A stretch of DNA of 64,000 nucleotides, from NCBI RefSeq assembly GCF_013393905.1, contig NZ_CP040272.1, forward strand, positions 5,018,001-5,082,000, written 5' to 3'. Below the pieces are notes generated by a model, which saw nothing but the letters and a program-made list of their open reading frames with translations, searched no databases and was not told the DNA's origin. A program made the translations under genes and the position numbers. Position 1 is the first letter of the stretch; each line of letters begins with the position of its first letter. The stretch is from Nostoc sp. C052. Its GTDB lineage: Bacteria > Cyanobacteriota > Cyanobacteriia > Cyanobacteriales > Nostocaceae. Shown here in pieces: positions 16,786-24,941 of this stretch.

Positions 16786-17673
16786 ATGAGTGTGACTCCT
16801 AAATCTGATATCAATTGGCAGCCATTAGCATCGCCGCAAGTAGATGCTAATATTGCGTCTAACTTTTTCGGTGAATTGGTACAAGAGACGTTGGCTTTAA
16901 CTCGTCGCTTGTTTATTCAGTTGCAACGCCGTCCCTCATCTTTAATTGCTGGAATTATTCAACCAGTAATGTGGTTAGTACTATTTGGTGCATTATTCCA
17001 AAATGCTCCCAAAGGTATATTTGGCAATACAACAAATTACGGTCAATTTTTAGCTGCTGGCATTATTGTGTTTACAGCCTTTGCTGGGGCACTGAATGCT
17101 GGTTTACCCGTAATGTTTGACCGTGAGTTCGGCTTTTTGAATCGTTTGCTGGTAGCACCATTAGCATCGCGGTTTTCTATTGTTTTTGCTTCGGCAATCT
17201 TCATCATCAGCCAAAGTTTGCTGCAAGCAGCCGTAATTGTTGCAGCAGCAGCATTCTTAGGGGCTGGACTACCCGATGCAGTGGGTTTGAGTGCGATCGC
17301 TCTCATTGTCTTGCTTCTAGCTTTGGGTGTAACAGCCATCTCCCTCGGTTTAGCTTTTGCTCTACCCGGACATATTGAATTGATTGCAGTGATTTTTGTC
17401 ACTAACTTACCATTATTGTTTGCGAGTACTGCTTTAGCACCTCTATCTTTCATGCCTCAATGGTTACAGGTTATCGCTACCCTGAATCCTCTTAGCTATG
17501 CGATCGAACCAATTCGCTATCTCTATTTCCACAGTGATTGGGAATTAGGTAGTGTAGTGATGCAGGCTCCTTGGGGCAATGTTACCTTTGGGGGAGCGTT
17601 GCTGGTGTTGTTTGGCTTTGCCCTAGTCGCCTTACTAAGTATTCAACCCCAACTGCGTCGCACTCTTGCTTAA
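16786..17673 (+). CDS. ABC-2 type transporter permease
   Basis: Membrane subunit of the exporter whose ATPase is 15647-16666. The 295-residue protein has a soluble start (MSVTPKSDINWQPLASPQ) and six hydrophobic segments, including IAGIIQPVMWLVLFGALFQ, the long loop with TTNYGQFLAAGIIVFTAFAG, the ELGFLNRLLVAPL-like segment (here REFGFLNRLLVAPLASRF) that marks ABC-2 permeases, and TLNPLSYAIEPIRYLY near the end. The ATG at 16786 is preferred over one at 16693 because the extra 31 residues are encoded by intergenic heptamer repeats. Resembles DrrB-type permeases. Confidence 0.9.
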   Translation: MSVTPKSDINWQPLASPQVDANIASNFFGELVQETLALTRRLFIQLQRRPSSLIAGIIQPVMWLVLFGALFQNAPKGIFGNTTNYGQFLAAGIIVFTAFAGALNAGLPVMFDREFGFLNRLLVAPLASRFSIVFASAIFIISQSLLQAAVIVAAAAFLGAGLPDAVGLSAIALIVLLLALGVTAISLGLAFALPGHIELIAVIFVTNLPLLFASTALAPLSFMPQWLQVIATLNPLSYAIEPIRYLYFHSDWELGSVVMQAPWGNVTFGGALLVLFGFALVALLSIQPQLRRTLA

Positions 17674-17709
17674 AGAGATAAAATAGATAAATTTTAGGGT
17701 AGAAACCCC

Positions 17710-18108
17710 ATGAAAAAACCATTTTTACAAATTACTAGTCTGTTTGTAGCTACGGCAGCAGGGATTACCTTTGCTTCCTTGCTGATGGCTCAACCCAGTT
17801 CCGCTCAAGTCAGTAGTCCAACCGATGCTTTTCCCAGTAATAGTACCACAGACCAAAATACCGATCCTTTCGCGCGGTCAAACTCAGATAATTTCAATAT
17901 GTTTGACCTGATTCATCGGGCGAATTTTGGGACTCTCAACTGGAATTCTGACCAACAGAACGAAGAACTAAACTCAGCAGCAGCAGCCTTTAAAGCAAGG
18001 CAACAAAAATTAATTCAAGGTCAACAACGGCAAGCAACCCCCAGTTCGCCAACGATTATACTACCATCAACTACGCCGCCATCGGTTACACCGTCATCAG
18101 GTAACTGA
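17710..18108 (+). CDS. secreted cyanobacterial protein of unknown function
   Basis: The 132-residue product has a clear signal peptide: MKKPFLQITSLFVATAAG followed by a hydrophobic run and the cleavage site SSAQ. The mature part is Ser/Thr/Asn/Gln-rich, with a central conserved-looking segment NMFDLIHRANFGTLNWNSDQ, a short helix with AAAAFKARQQK, and a Pro/Ser/Thr-rich tail. No catalytic motif is visible. It comes 37 bases after the ABC permease on the same strand and may be co-transcribed with it. Similar short secreted proteins occur in many filamentous cyanobacteria, but I know of no function. Confidence 0.65.
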   Translation: MKKPFLQITSLFVATAAGITFASLLMAQPSSAQVSSPTDAFPSNSTTDQNTDPFARSNSDNFNMFDLIHRANFGTLNWNSDQQNEELNSAAAAFKARQQKLIQGQQRQATPSSPTIILPSTTPPSVTPSSGN

Positions 18109-18120
18109 ATTCAAACAAAG

Positions 18121-18148
18121 AACCCCAAGCCACTACAGGCTTGGGGTT
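18121..18148. terminator. terminator hairpin between convergent genes
   Basis: AACCCCAAGCC and GGCTTGGGGTT pair perfectly over 11 bases around a 6-base loop. On the minus strand TTCTTTG follows, so it best serves the prxQ transcript; it may act both ways. Confidence 0.7.
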
Positions 18149-18186
18149 GAAAAGATTTAAAAAATCCTTAATTATCAGGTAAAAAA

Positions 18187-18624
18187 CTACAGCCCAAGTG
18201 CAGCTAAAACATCGCTAGCATGGGTGGTAGTATTTACACTAGCGTCAACATGGGTAATTTTGCCGTTAGGGTCAATTACGTAAGTGACGCGCTTGGCATA
18301 ACCACCGCCATCCACATCGAAAGCTTTGATAAGGGATTTATCGCTGTCTGCCAGTAGGGGAAAATTCAAATTATATTTTTGAGTGAATGCCTGATGGGAG
18401 ACTTCATCATCTGCACTAACTCCCAAGACTACAATATCTTTGCCTTGATATTGAGACTGGGCATCCCGAAAACTACAGGCTTGTTTGGTGCAGCCTGGCG
18501 TGTCATCTTTGGGGTAAAAATACAAAACCACTGTCTTTCCGGCAAAATCAGATAAAGAGACTGTGTTGCCGTTTGTATCTTTGGCGGTAAATGCAGGTGC
18601 ATCCGTACCAACTGCTAGAGGCAT
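18187..18624 (-). CDS. prxQ: peroxiredoxin Q / BCP
   Basis: Thiol peroxidase that reduces hydrogen and alkyl peroxides using thioredoxin. The 145-residue protein has the BCP arrangement: VVLYFYPKDDTPGCTKQACSF, with the peroxidatic Cys after TPG and a second Cys five residues later as the resolving residue. The conserved FPLLAD and the RVTYVIDPNG segment support the fold. No signal peptide, so it is cytoplasmic or stromal-equivalent. Start ATG 18624 begins MPLAVGTDAPAFTAKD. It converges on the secreted-protein gene and shares the hairpin at 18121-18148. Length matches the family exactly. Confidence 0.95.
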   Translation of the reverse strand: MPLAVGTDAPAFTAKDTNGNTVSLSDFAGKTVVLYFYPKDDTPGCTKQACSFRDAQSQYQGKDIVVLGVSADDEVSHQAFTQKYNLNFPLLADSDKSLIKAFDVDGGGYAKRVTYVIDPNGKITHVDASVNTTTHASDVLAALGL

Positions 18625-18818
18625 AATTAACCTTTCCTGTTTCAGATTGTTGATGCACTTGAAATTTTACATTAATTTATAATGATTAAATATAATTACT
18701 AAAAAATAGCATAACTATACTTTAGGTAACTAATTTTGGTTTAATGGGGTATTTGTTGCAATAAAAAATATATTCTTCAATTAATCTTTTTGAAAAGAAA
18801 AATTTCTCCCCATACACA

Positions 18819-19223
18819 ATGCCTGTTGTTGATTCCCAAAACCCAAATATTTTTGTCTATCCTCAAAGCACAGTAGAAAGAGCCGAGCGATCGCTAGTGT
18901 GTTCACCCTTTAATGTATCTTTATTTGAAGTGATGAGACACCAGAGTGTGTCATTAACTGCGATCGCTCTAGAAAATGGACTCAAGCATGGCTATACCAA
19001 GCGCCCTTTATCAGAATTAGCCTGTGATAACGCCTTGGGCTGGCTAATTCAAGTGGGTGTATTGCGGCGAGAAGTCGATGGACAGGGGATTACAGATAGT
19101 TTTCGCCTCACTCCTTTGGGACGCCAGTTAGTCGAACAATATCAAGGAAGAAATTGGCGTACTCCTTCATGGCGCGATCGTTTCTATGATGCTGTGATTC
19201 GTTGGTTACGGATACCTTTTTAG
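18819..19223 (+). CDS. conserved cyanobacterial protein, Npun_F0494-like
   Basis: A 134-residue soluble protein without known activity. It has an N-terminal tail (MPVVDSQNPNIFVYPQSTVE) and then helical segments that look like a winged helix: SLFEVMRHQSVSLTAIA, ACDNALGWLIQVGVLRREV and the hairpin-like DSFRLTPLGRQLVEQYQ. The end is basic and aromatic (RDRFYDAVIRWLRIPF). I believe it belongs to a family confined to cyanobacteria named after a Nostoc punctiforme gene; that recollection is not certain. DNA binding is possible but unproven. It stands alone, divergent from prxQ over an AT-rich spacer. Confidence 0.65.
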   Translation: MPVVDSQNPNIFVYPQSTVERAERSLVCSPFNVSLFEVMRHQSVSLTAIALENGLKHGYTKRPLSELACDNALGWLIQVGVLRREVDGQGITDSFRLTPLGRQLVEQYQGRNWRTPSWRDRFYDAVIRWLRIPF

Positions 19224-19440
19224 AATCAAAACCCCAAGAGTTAGGATTAGGGAATCAAAGGGAACAATATATACGGAAACATCACATCTATTCATGAAGT
19301 CTTTACCATAATCATCTAATTGAAGTTTGTGATTGTTATGGTGGGCATTGGGCATGATGTATTATTTCATCTCGCCTGCCCCACTGTTGTTCGCTCCTAA
19401 AAATTAACCCTGTATCTTGAAAAACTAAGTGATAGCGACT

Positions 19441-20925
19441 ATGAAATCAATTATGGTGGTGGGGACAACATCTCATGCAGGGAAATCACTTTTAACTACA
19501 GCTATTTGTCGCATTCTGTCGCGGCGTGGTTGGCGAGTGGCTCCCTTCAAAGGTCAAAATATGGCTTTAAATGCTTATGTGACTGCCAGTGGTGGAGAAA
19601 TTGGCTATGCCCAAGCAGTGCAAGCTTGGGCGGCGGGAGTCGTGCCTTGGGTAGAAATGAACCCGATTTTACTCAAACCCCAAGGGGATATGACTTCTCA
19701 AGTAATTATCAAAGGTAGGTCTGTAGGCAAAGTGAGTGCTTCAGATTACTACGAGCAATATTTTGAACTGGGATGGCGGACAATTGAAGAATCGCTACAG
19801 CATTTAGGAACAGAGTTTGACTTGGTGGTTTGTGAAGGTGCTGGTAGTCCAGCGGAGATTAACCTCAAGCACCGCGATTTAACTAATATGCGGGTGGCCA
19901 AATATTTAAATGCGCCAACCATGTTAGTAGTTGATATTGATCGGGGTGGTGCTTTTGCCCATGTTGTTGGCACTTTAGAGTTATTAGAACCAGATGAACG
20001 CGCCTTAATTAAGGGTATAGTCATTAACAAATTCCGAGGACAGCGATCGCTCCTAGATCCAGGCATAAAATGGTTAGAAGAACGTACAGGTATCCCCGTT
20101 GTCGGTGTTATACCTTATTTACAAGAAATGTTTCCAGCAGAGGATTCTCTTGACTTGCTAGAACGTCAATCGTCATCAAGTAAAGCCCAAACTGACCTCA
20201 ATATTGCTGTCATCCGCTTACCAAGAATTGCCAACTTCACCGACTTTGACCCACTGGAATCAGAAAGTACAGTTTCAGTAAAATATCTTAGCCCTAAGCA
20301 AGATTTGGGACATCCTGATGCAGTGATTATCCCAGGTACAAAGACCACAATTTCTGATTTGCTACTGCTACAAAAAAGCGGTATGGCAGAAGCAATTCAG
20401 AACTATGCTGCATCTGGCGGAACGGTTTTAGGTATCTGCGGTGGCTATCAAATGCTCGGTCAAATCATTGCCGATCCAGAAGGGATAGAAGGACAAGCAG
20501 GCAGATTTCAAGGGTTAAATCTTTTACCAATCAGAACCGTAATTACCGGACAAAAAATCGCCCGCCAGCGCCAAGTTAGCTCAAATTATCCACAACAGGG
20601 CTTGCCAGTTAATGGCTTTGAAATTCACCAAGGGCGATCGCGCATTGAACAACAAGGCATAGACCCCCAATCGTACCATGCCCTATTTGACGATATTAAT
20701 TTAGGATTAGTAGATAGTTGTCAATCGGTGTGGGGAAGTTACCTCCACGGGCTTTTTGACAACGGCCCTTGGCGACGGGCTTGGTTAAATCGCCTCCGTC
20801 AACAGCGCGGTTTAAAATCTTTGCCCACAGGTGTTGCTAACTACCGAGAACAACGAGAGCAGATTTTGGACTCCCTAGCCACTGAAGTAGAAAGCCATTT
20901 AGACTTAACTCCATTTTTGTCTTAA
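19441..20925 (+). CDS. cobQ: cobyric acid synthase CobQ/CbiP
   Basis: Glutamine-dependent amidase of the cobalamin pathway that amidates cobyrinic acid diamide at b, d, e and g positions. The N-terminal P-loop-like synthetase domain begins MKSIMVVGTTSHAGKSLLTT and includes APFKGQNMALNAYVT, CEGAGSPAEINL and a VVDIDRGGAFA block. The C-terminal class I glutamine amidotransferase has GICGGYQMLGQ with the nucleophilic Cys and SYLHGLFDN with the catalytic His. Length (494) is normal. ATG 19441 is preferred over GTG 19429, four residues upstream. No other cob genes are adjacent, and I see no B12 riboswitch in the 200 bases before it. Confidence 0.97.
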   Translation: MKSIMVVGTTSHAGKSLLTTAICRILSRRGWRVAPFKGQNMALNAYVTASGGEIGYAQAVQAWAAGVVPWVEMNPILLKPQGDMTSQVIIKGRSVGKVSASDYYEQYFELGWRTIEESLQHLGTEFDLVVCEGAGSPAEINLKHRDLTNMRVAKYLNAPTMLVVDIDRGGAFAHVVGTLELLEPDERALIKGIVINKFRGQRSLLDPGIKWLEERTGIPVVGVIPYLQEMFPAEDSLDLLERQSSSSKAQTDLNIAVIRLPRIANFTDFDPLESESTVSVKYLSPKQDLGHPDAVIIPGTKTTISDLLLLQKSGMAEAIQNYAASGGTVLGICGGYQMLGQIIADPEGIEGQAGRFQGLNLLPIRTVITGQKIARQRQVSSNYPQQGLPVNGFEIHQGRSRIEQQGIDPQSYHALFDDINLGLVDSCQSVWGSYLHGLFDNGPWRRAWLNRLRQQRGLKSLPTGVANYREQREQILDSLATEVESHLDLTPFLS

Positions 20926-20960
20926 ACTAAAGTGCGTATTTTTTCGATCAGAGTGTCATT

Positions 20961-21010
20961 AGTAAATGACCAATGACCAATGACCAATGACCAATGACTA
21001 ATGACCAATG
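20961..21010. repeat. ATGACCA heptamer array forming the ferredoxin leader
   Basis: ATGACCA is repeated about seven times, one unit varied to ATGACTA. The last ATG of the array is the probable start codon of the next gene, so its whole untranslated leader is repeat sequence with no purine-rich binding site. Confidence 0.85.
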
Positions 21011-21244
21011 ATTGTTCGTGTCCGCTTTTTACCAGATGATGTCACAGTAGATGCTGAAGTAGGCGAAGCTCTCTTAGATGTAGCAGACCGGGCTGGGGTA
21101 TTTATTCCCACCGGTTGTCTAATGGGGTCTTGTCACGCTTGCACTGTCGAATTAGAAGATGGAGAGATTATTCGCGCTTGTATCACCGCAGTACCGCCAC
21201 GCGAGGAATTGACGATTAATTTATTTAGCGATCCTACTTGGTAA
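21008..21244 (+). CDS. plant-type [2Fe-2S] ferredoxin
   Basis: Small electron carrier of 78 residues. Cluster ligands form the plant-type pattern, GCLMGSCHACTVE plus a later Cys in GEIIRACIT, that is C-x4-C-x2-C and a fourth Cys about 20 residues on. The N-terminus MIVRVRFLPDDVTVDAEVGE and ADRAGVFIPTG match the beta-grasp fold. It is shorter than the photosynthetic PetF (about 98), ending soon after the fourth ligand, so it is one of the alternative ferredoxins with a specialised partner. The only ATG lies at the end of a heptamer array. Same strand as cobQ, 82 bases after it. Confidence 0.9.
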   Translation: MIVRVRFLPDDVTVDAEVGEALLDVADRAGVFIPTGCLMGSCHACTVELEDGEIIRACITAVPPREELTINLFSDPTW

Positions 21245-21345
21245 TGTCGGCCCTGTTCTTGACAAGCACTGGTATAGTATGCGGATTATTGTAGATAGAA
21301 TAACTTATGAGTTACATAACGCATAATATCTACCATTACTAATTT

Positions 21346-21648
21346 ATGTCTCCGTCAGACAAGTATCCAAAATTTAAAGATAAAAGGACGGAGCGGTTTG
21401 CTTTAGGTGAGAGGGTCAAGGAGTTTCAGGCTTTTACAGACCAAGCATACAAACGACTTGATATATTAGATGCCGCTACTAACAAAGAATCTTTGATGAA
21501 ACTACCGAGCAACCATTTTGAGTCTTTAGAGGGTGATCGAAAAGGTCAATATAGCATTCGGATCAATAAGCAATGGCGAATTTGTTTCAATTGGCCAGAC
21601 GAAGAATCTAAACCTTTCAACATCGAAATTACAGACTATCATCCTTAA
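21346..21648 (+). CDS. higB: HigB/RelE-type toxin
   Basis: Probable mRNA-cleaving toxin of a type II system. The 100-residue protein ends with the family pattern HFESLEGDRKGQYSIRINKQ, then WRICFNWPD and NIEITDYH. The N-terminal extension (MSPSDKYPKFKDKRTERF) is longer than in typical HigB (about 92). The antitoxin-like gene begins 11 bases after the stop, the usual toxin-first order of HigBA. A compact dyad (GTAGATA with TATCTAC, about 21290-21335) in front of the gene could be the autoregulatory operator. Confidence 0.9.
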   Translation: MSPSDKYPKFKDKRTERFALGERVKEFQAFTDQAYKRLDILDAATNKESLMKLPSNHFESLEGDRKGQYSIRINKQWRICFNWPDEESKPFNIEITDYHP

Positions 21649-21659
21649 AGGAGAACAAC

Positions 21660-21971
21660 ATGGCACGGCCACCCATCCATCCTGGAAAAATTCTTGCTGA
21701 TGAGCTTCATGAATTGCAGATGAGTGCAAGTGAGTTAGCACGTATCCTTCATGTACCAACAAATCGTATTACTGAAATAATTAATGGTGAACGGGCAATT
21801 ACTGCTGATACAGCATTACGATTGGGTCAATGGTTTGGTACTGGTGCAGAGTTGTGGATGAATTTACAAAAGAATTATGAGCTTAGACTAGCTGAAGAAA
21901 AAATGGGTGAAGAAATTCAGGCAACTATTTCGCCCCGGATATTATCTGAGTACAAGCAAGTCAATGCATAA
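21660..21971 (+). CDS. higA: HigA-type antitoxin, XRE helix-turn-helix
   Basis: Antitoxin of 103 residues that neutralises the HigB-like protein and represses the operon. It opens with the HigA signature MARPPIHPGKILADELHEL, followed by the helix-turn-helix MSASELARILHVPTNRITEI and INGERAITADTALRLGQWFG, then ELWMNLQKNYELRLAEE. AAAGGAG lies 7-8 bases before the ATG. Length and order match the family. The pair sits just before a second toxin-antitoxin module (HicAB). Confidence 0.95.
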   Translation: MARPPIHPGKILADELHELQMSASELARILHVPTNRITEIINGERAITADTALRLGQWFGTGAELWMNLQKNYELRLAEEKMGEEIQATISPRILSEYKQVNA

Positions 21972-22068
21972 ACAAAAATCTAATGATTGATTAGATTTTT
22001 GGGATAGACAGCAAGAAAGTTTGACCCATTGTTTCTTAGTGCGGCGATCGCATTTTTTAATAAAATTA

Positions 22069-22281
22069 ATGCCAAAGAAAATCCGGGAACTGAAGCAAAT
22101 GCTTTGCCAATCAGGTTTTACAGAAGTCCCAGGAAAAGGCAGTCACACTAACTGGGTGCATCCTTTGTATGATGGAAAAATTACGCTTTTAGGCAAAGAT
22201 GGAGCAGATGCCAAACGTTACCAAGAAAAGGAAGTAAAACAGGCAATTAAAAAATTAGAGGAGAAGAAAGAAGATGAGTAA
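22069..22281 (+). CDS. hicA: HicA toxin
   Basis: Small mRNA interferase of the HicAB system with a double-stranded-RNA-binding-like fold. From ATG 22069 the product is 70 residues: MPKKIRELKQMLCQSGFTEV, then PGKGSHTNWVHP with the catalytic histidine after GKGS. The stretch KRYQEKEVKQAIKKLEE is the usual C-terminal helix. An upstream start at 22021 would add 16 unlikely residues. The last eight bases overlap hicB, the classic coupled arrangement. It follows HigBA by about 100 bases. Confidence 0.88.
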   Translation: MPKKIRELKQMLCQSGFTEVPGKGSHTNWVHPLYDGKITLLGKDGADAKRYQEKEVKQAIKKLEEKKEDE

Positions 22282-22492
22282 GCTGAAGTACCAAATGCTT
22301 ATTCAATGGTCTGATGAAGATGATTGCTATTTAGTAGGATTCCCTGATTTTCCAGGACAACACTGGCGGACTCATGGTGATACTTATGAGTTAGCGGTGG
22401 CAAATGGAATTGAAGCCTTAGAGTCTCTAATTATTGCTTATGAAGCTACGGGTGGTTCACTTCCAGAACCAACAGTTTATAAAGCTGCATAG
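22274..22492 (+). CDS. hicB: HicB antitoxin
   Basis: Antitoxin partner of HicA, 72 residues. It shows the partial RNase H-like fold typical of HicB: YQMLIQWSDEDDCYLVGFPD followed by FPGQHWRTHGDTYELAVANG and EALESLIIAYEATG. It lacks the C-terminal ribbon-helix-helix that longer HicB proteins use for DNA binding, so repression may be weak or use another partner. Start ATG 22274 overlaps the end of hicA; GAGGAGAAAGAAG lies just upstream. Confidence 0.9.
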   Translation: MSKLKYQMLIQWSDEDDCYLVGFPDFPGQHWRTHGDTYELAVANGIEALESLIIAYEATGGSLPEPTVYKAA

Positions 22493-22566
22493 TTTAGGAT
22501 CTTAAATTCTCACAGCTTTATCACAATAATATAAGGAAACTTACTATTAACAAAGTCCATCTTTGC

Positions 22567-23010
22567 TTAACTAGATTTAATGTTTAACGCATATTCTTTA
22601 AACCTTTCCAAATCAGCTTGAATTGTCGATTCAACTATCCGTCCCAAAAATAAGTTATCCATAATTTTGCCAATAATGCCGGGAATGGCGTAGGAAATAG
22701 TCATTTTCACAATGCTACTATTGTGGCGATCGTAAAAGCGAATTGCTCCCTGATTCGGCAAACCATCAACCGATTCCCATTGGATAATTTGGTTGGGAAC
22801 AACTTTGAGAATTCGGGATTGCCAATTAAATTCTAGACTACCCGTCTTTAATTTCCAAAGAGATATATCTGGATTATCCGGCGGAATTTTCACTGAATCA
22901 ATCCACTTCATCCACCGAGGCATTTGCTCCAAATCAGACCAGAGGCTCCATACTAAATCTATGGGAGCCTCTACTTCTACCTGCACAGTATGCTCTAACC
23001 AGTCTGACAT
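22567..23010 (-). CDS. SRPBCC (polyketide cyclase/START-like) protein next to zds
   Basis: A 147-residue hydrophobic-pocket protein. The start MSDWLEHTVQVEVEAPIDLV and WSLWSDLEQMPRWMKWIDSV are the standard SRPBCC opening, and YAIPGIIGKIMDNLFLGR with a long final helix completes the helix-grip fold. No catalytic role is known. It follows zds on the same strand after 44 bases. The same neighbour occurs next to zds in other cyanobacteria as far as I recall, which suggests it assists carotenoid desaturation, for example by handling a hydrophobic intermediate. That job is an inference. Confidence 0.82.
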   Translation of the reverse strand: MSDWLEHTVQVEVEAPIDLVWSLWSDLEQMPRWMKWIDSVKIPPDNPDISLWKLKTGSLEFNWQSRILKVVPNQIIQWESVDGLPNQGAIRFYDRHNSSIVKMTISYAIPGIIGKIMDNLFLGRIVESTIQADLERFKEYALNIKSS

Positions 23011-23054
23011 TTCTCTTCTTCCTTCTCTACGAGACGCTGCGCGATCGCAATTCG

Positions 23055-24494
23055 TTATTTCTTCAAACTCTCTAAAATTACTTTTGCCGCACGCCGTCCA
23101 GAAATAGTAGCACCTTCCATACTGTCGATGTAATCTTGCTGAGTATAACTGCCAGCAAGGAAGAAGTTATCTACTGGTGTTTTTTGGTTGGGACGGTACG
23201 CATCCATTCCTGGCGCTTCTCGGTAGAGAGACTGAGCGAGTTTTACCACACTGTACCAAGTCATATTTAGCTCCCGCGATGAGGGAAACAGTTCATGGAC
23301 TTGCTTGAGGACATGCTGTGCGATCGCTTCATTACTTTGGGCAATAAACGGATCTCCCGGTGTCAGCACTAGCTGTAACAAAGATCCCTGTCCTGGGCGA
23401 TAATAATCAGCAGGGCTAGTCAACGCCAAATCGGCAAAACAAGAAAAGTCAGCATCGGCTGTGTAAAGTAAATTATCAATTCCAGCCGCGTGGTTTAGCT
23501 GTTTACGTTGCTCTTTATCCTTCAGTTCCGTTACCCAACCATCGAAGCGTAACTGCACTGTCGCCACTGGCACTGCATCAAGTTTGTAAATATTGTCAAA
23601 TTCTGACCACTTACGCCACTCCTGGGGTAAGATGCGTTGAATTCCTGGAACATCACAGGCAAAAACGTAAGCATCAGCAGTGATAGTTTCTACGGCATCG
23701 CCTTGGGCGACTGCTATACCAGTGACGCGGGTTTGTTCATCTGACTCAGTAAACTGAATTTCCCGCACCTGCCGACGTGTGTAAACTTTAGTGCCTCTAA
23801 CTTCCAGATATTCCAGAATGGGCTTGTGTAAATATTCATAAGGGGAACCTTCCAGCATTCGTAAAACTGAAGCTTCAGTTCTGACTGCAAATAACTGGAA
23901 TATCGTTAACATACAACGGGCAGACATATTTTCGCAATCAATAAACCCCAATGCGTAGGCAATGGGATTCCACAGACGCTTAATGCTGCCATTACTGCCA
24001 CCATGACTGCGGAACCAATCAGCAAAGCTAATTTTATCCAAATTGCGGATGGTTTTCATCGCCCCGTTAAAGTCTACCAATCCGCGCACTATCGGACTAG
24101 TACCCAAAGCGATCGCATTTTGCAATTTATCCTGCAACGATAGTTGGGAAGTAGTGAAAAATGCCTTTAAACCATTGAAAGGCGCACCTGTAAGAAAGCG
24201 AAAATCTAAAGCACCAGTCTGGCCCCCTTTGTTAATGAAAGTGTGGGTATGTTCCTTGAGGCGTAAGTTTTCTAACACCCCCACTTTCTTCATTAAGTCA
24301 AATAGTTGGTAGTAGCACCCGAAAAATACATGCAGCCCCATTTCTAGATGGTTGCCATCTCCATCAACCCAACTGCCAACTTTACCACCCACAAACGGAC
24401 GAGACTCAAAAATCTCGACTTCACAACCAGCATCAGCTAGATCTATTGCGGTTGCTAGTCCAGCCAGTCCCGCACCTACGATTGCAACACGCAT
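23055..24494 (-). CDS. zds: 9,9'-di-cis-zeta-carotene desaturase
   Basis: Plant-type carotenoid desaturase (also called crtQ) converting zeta-carotene through neurosporene to prolycopene at the thylakoid or plasma membrane. The 479-residue protein begins with the dinucleotide-binding motif MRVAIVGAGLAGLATAIDL and FESRPFVGGKVGSW, has the substrate-domain pieces HVFFGCYYQLFDLMKKVG and CENMSARCMLTIFQLFAVRT, and ends with the FAD motif FFLAGSYTQQDYIDSMEGA. All are zds-type rather than CrtI-type. The gene leads a two-gene run with the SRPBCC protein. The upstream region to 24770 is AT-rich and carries no gene that I can see. Confidence 0.97.
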   Translation of the reverse strand: MRVAIVGAGLAGLATAIDLADAGCEVEIFESRPFVGGKVGSWVDGDGNHLEMGLHVFFGCYYQLFDLMKKVGVLENLRLKEHTHTFINKGGQTGALDFRFLTGAPFNGLKAFFTTSQLSLQDKLQNAIALGTSPIVRGLVDFNGAMKTIRNLDKISFADWFRSHGGSNGSIKRLWNPIAYALGFIDCENMSARCMLTIFQLFAVRTEASVLRMLEGSPYEYLHKPILEYLEVRGTKVYTRRQVREIQFTESDEQTRVTGIAVAQGDAVETITADAYVFACDVPGIQRILPQEWRKWSEFDNIYKLDAVPVATVQLRFDGWVTELKDKEQRKQLNHAAGIDNLLYTADADFSCFADLALTSPADYYRPGQGSLLQLVLTPGDPFIAQSNEAIAQHVLKQVHELFPSSRELNMTWYSVVKLAQSLYREAPGMDAYRPNQKTPVDNFFLAGSYTQQDYIDSMEGATISGRRAAKVILESLKK

Positions 24495-24770
24495 TCCGTC
24501 GTTCCTTTTCAGTTTCTTTACAGATTGTAACTGGGTTGGTGTCGGAATTTGCTACTTAATATCAACTCCACCAGCATATTAAGGCATGGCAATATCGATA
24601 CTAAAACCTCTTTGATTACTTCTTTTAGTCTCAGCTAATGACCAGACGCGAGAAAAACGCGTCTGGATCATCTAGACAAACTCTTGTCCATAGCAGCGGA
24701 CTCTCAAAAGTATCATAGATATTTTTTTGGTGGCAAAGCAGTTTTCTGGATAAGTCATGAAAGTAACTTC

Positions 24771-24941
24771 TTACTTATTTGCATCTTTACTATCGTCGGA
24801 GACAGGCAAACTTCTAATGAGTTCACGAATCACGTCAGTTGCAGGTCTACCTGTTTGCTGACAATATTTTTCTAGTTTTTCCGCTTCCTGTGTTGCGAGA
24901 TTTACTGTTATGCGTTTAACGGCCCATTTTTTATTTGTCAT
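24771..24941 (-). CDS. 56-aa ribbon-helix-helix (CopG-like) protein
   Basis: A short gene found by reading the minus strand. The product starts MTNKKWAVKRITVNLATQEA, continues EKLEKYCQQTGRPATDVIRE and ends LIRSLPVSDDSKDANK. The basic beta strand (KRITVNLA), the helix, the GRPATDVIREL turn and the final helix match the ribbon-helix-helix DNA-binding fold, in which the strand contacts DNA as a dimer. An in-frame ATG two codons earlier (24947) is an alternative start. It could be the antitoxin half of a lost pair or a small regulator; no toxin is beside it. To its right lies a long gene-poor stretch. Confidence 0.75.
   Translation of the reverse strand: MTNKKWAVKRITVNLATQEAEKLEKYCQQTGRPATDVIRELIRSLPVSDDSKDANK

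Noticed and set aside
19224..19428. Possible cobalamin riboswitch before cobQ
   Set aside because: No B12-box-like sequence or the expected junction elements are visible in the spacer.
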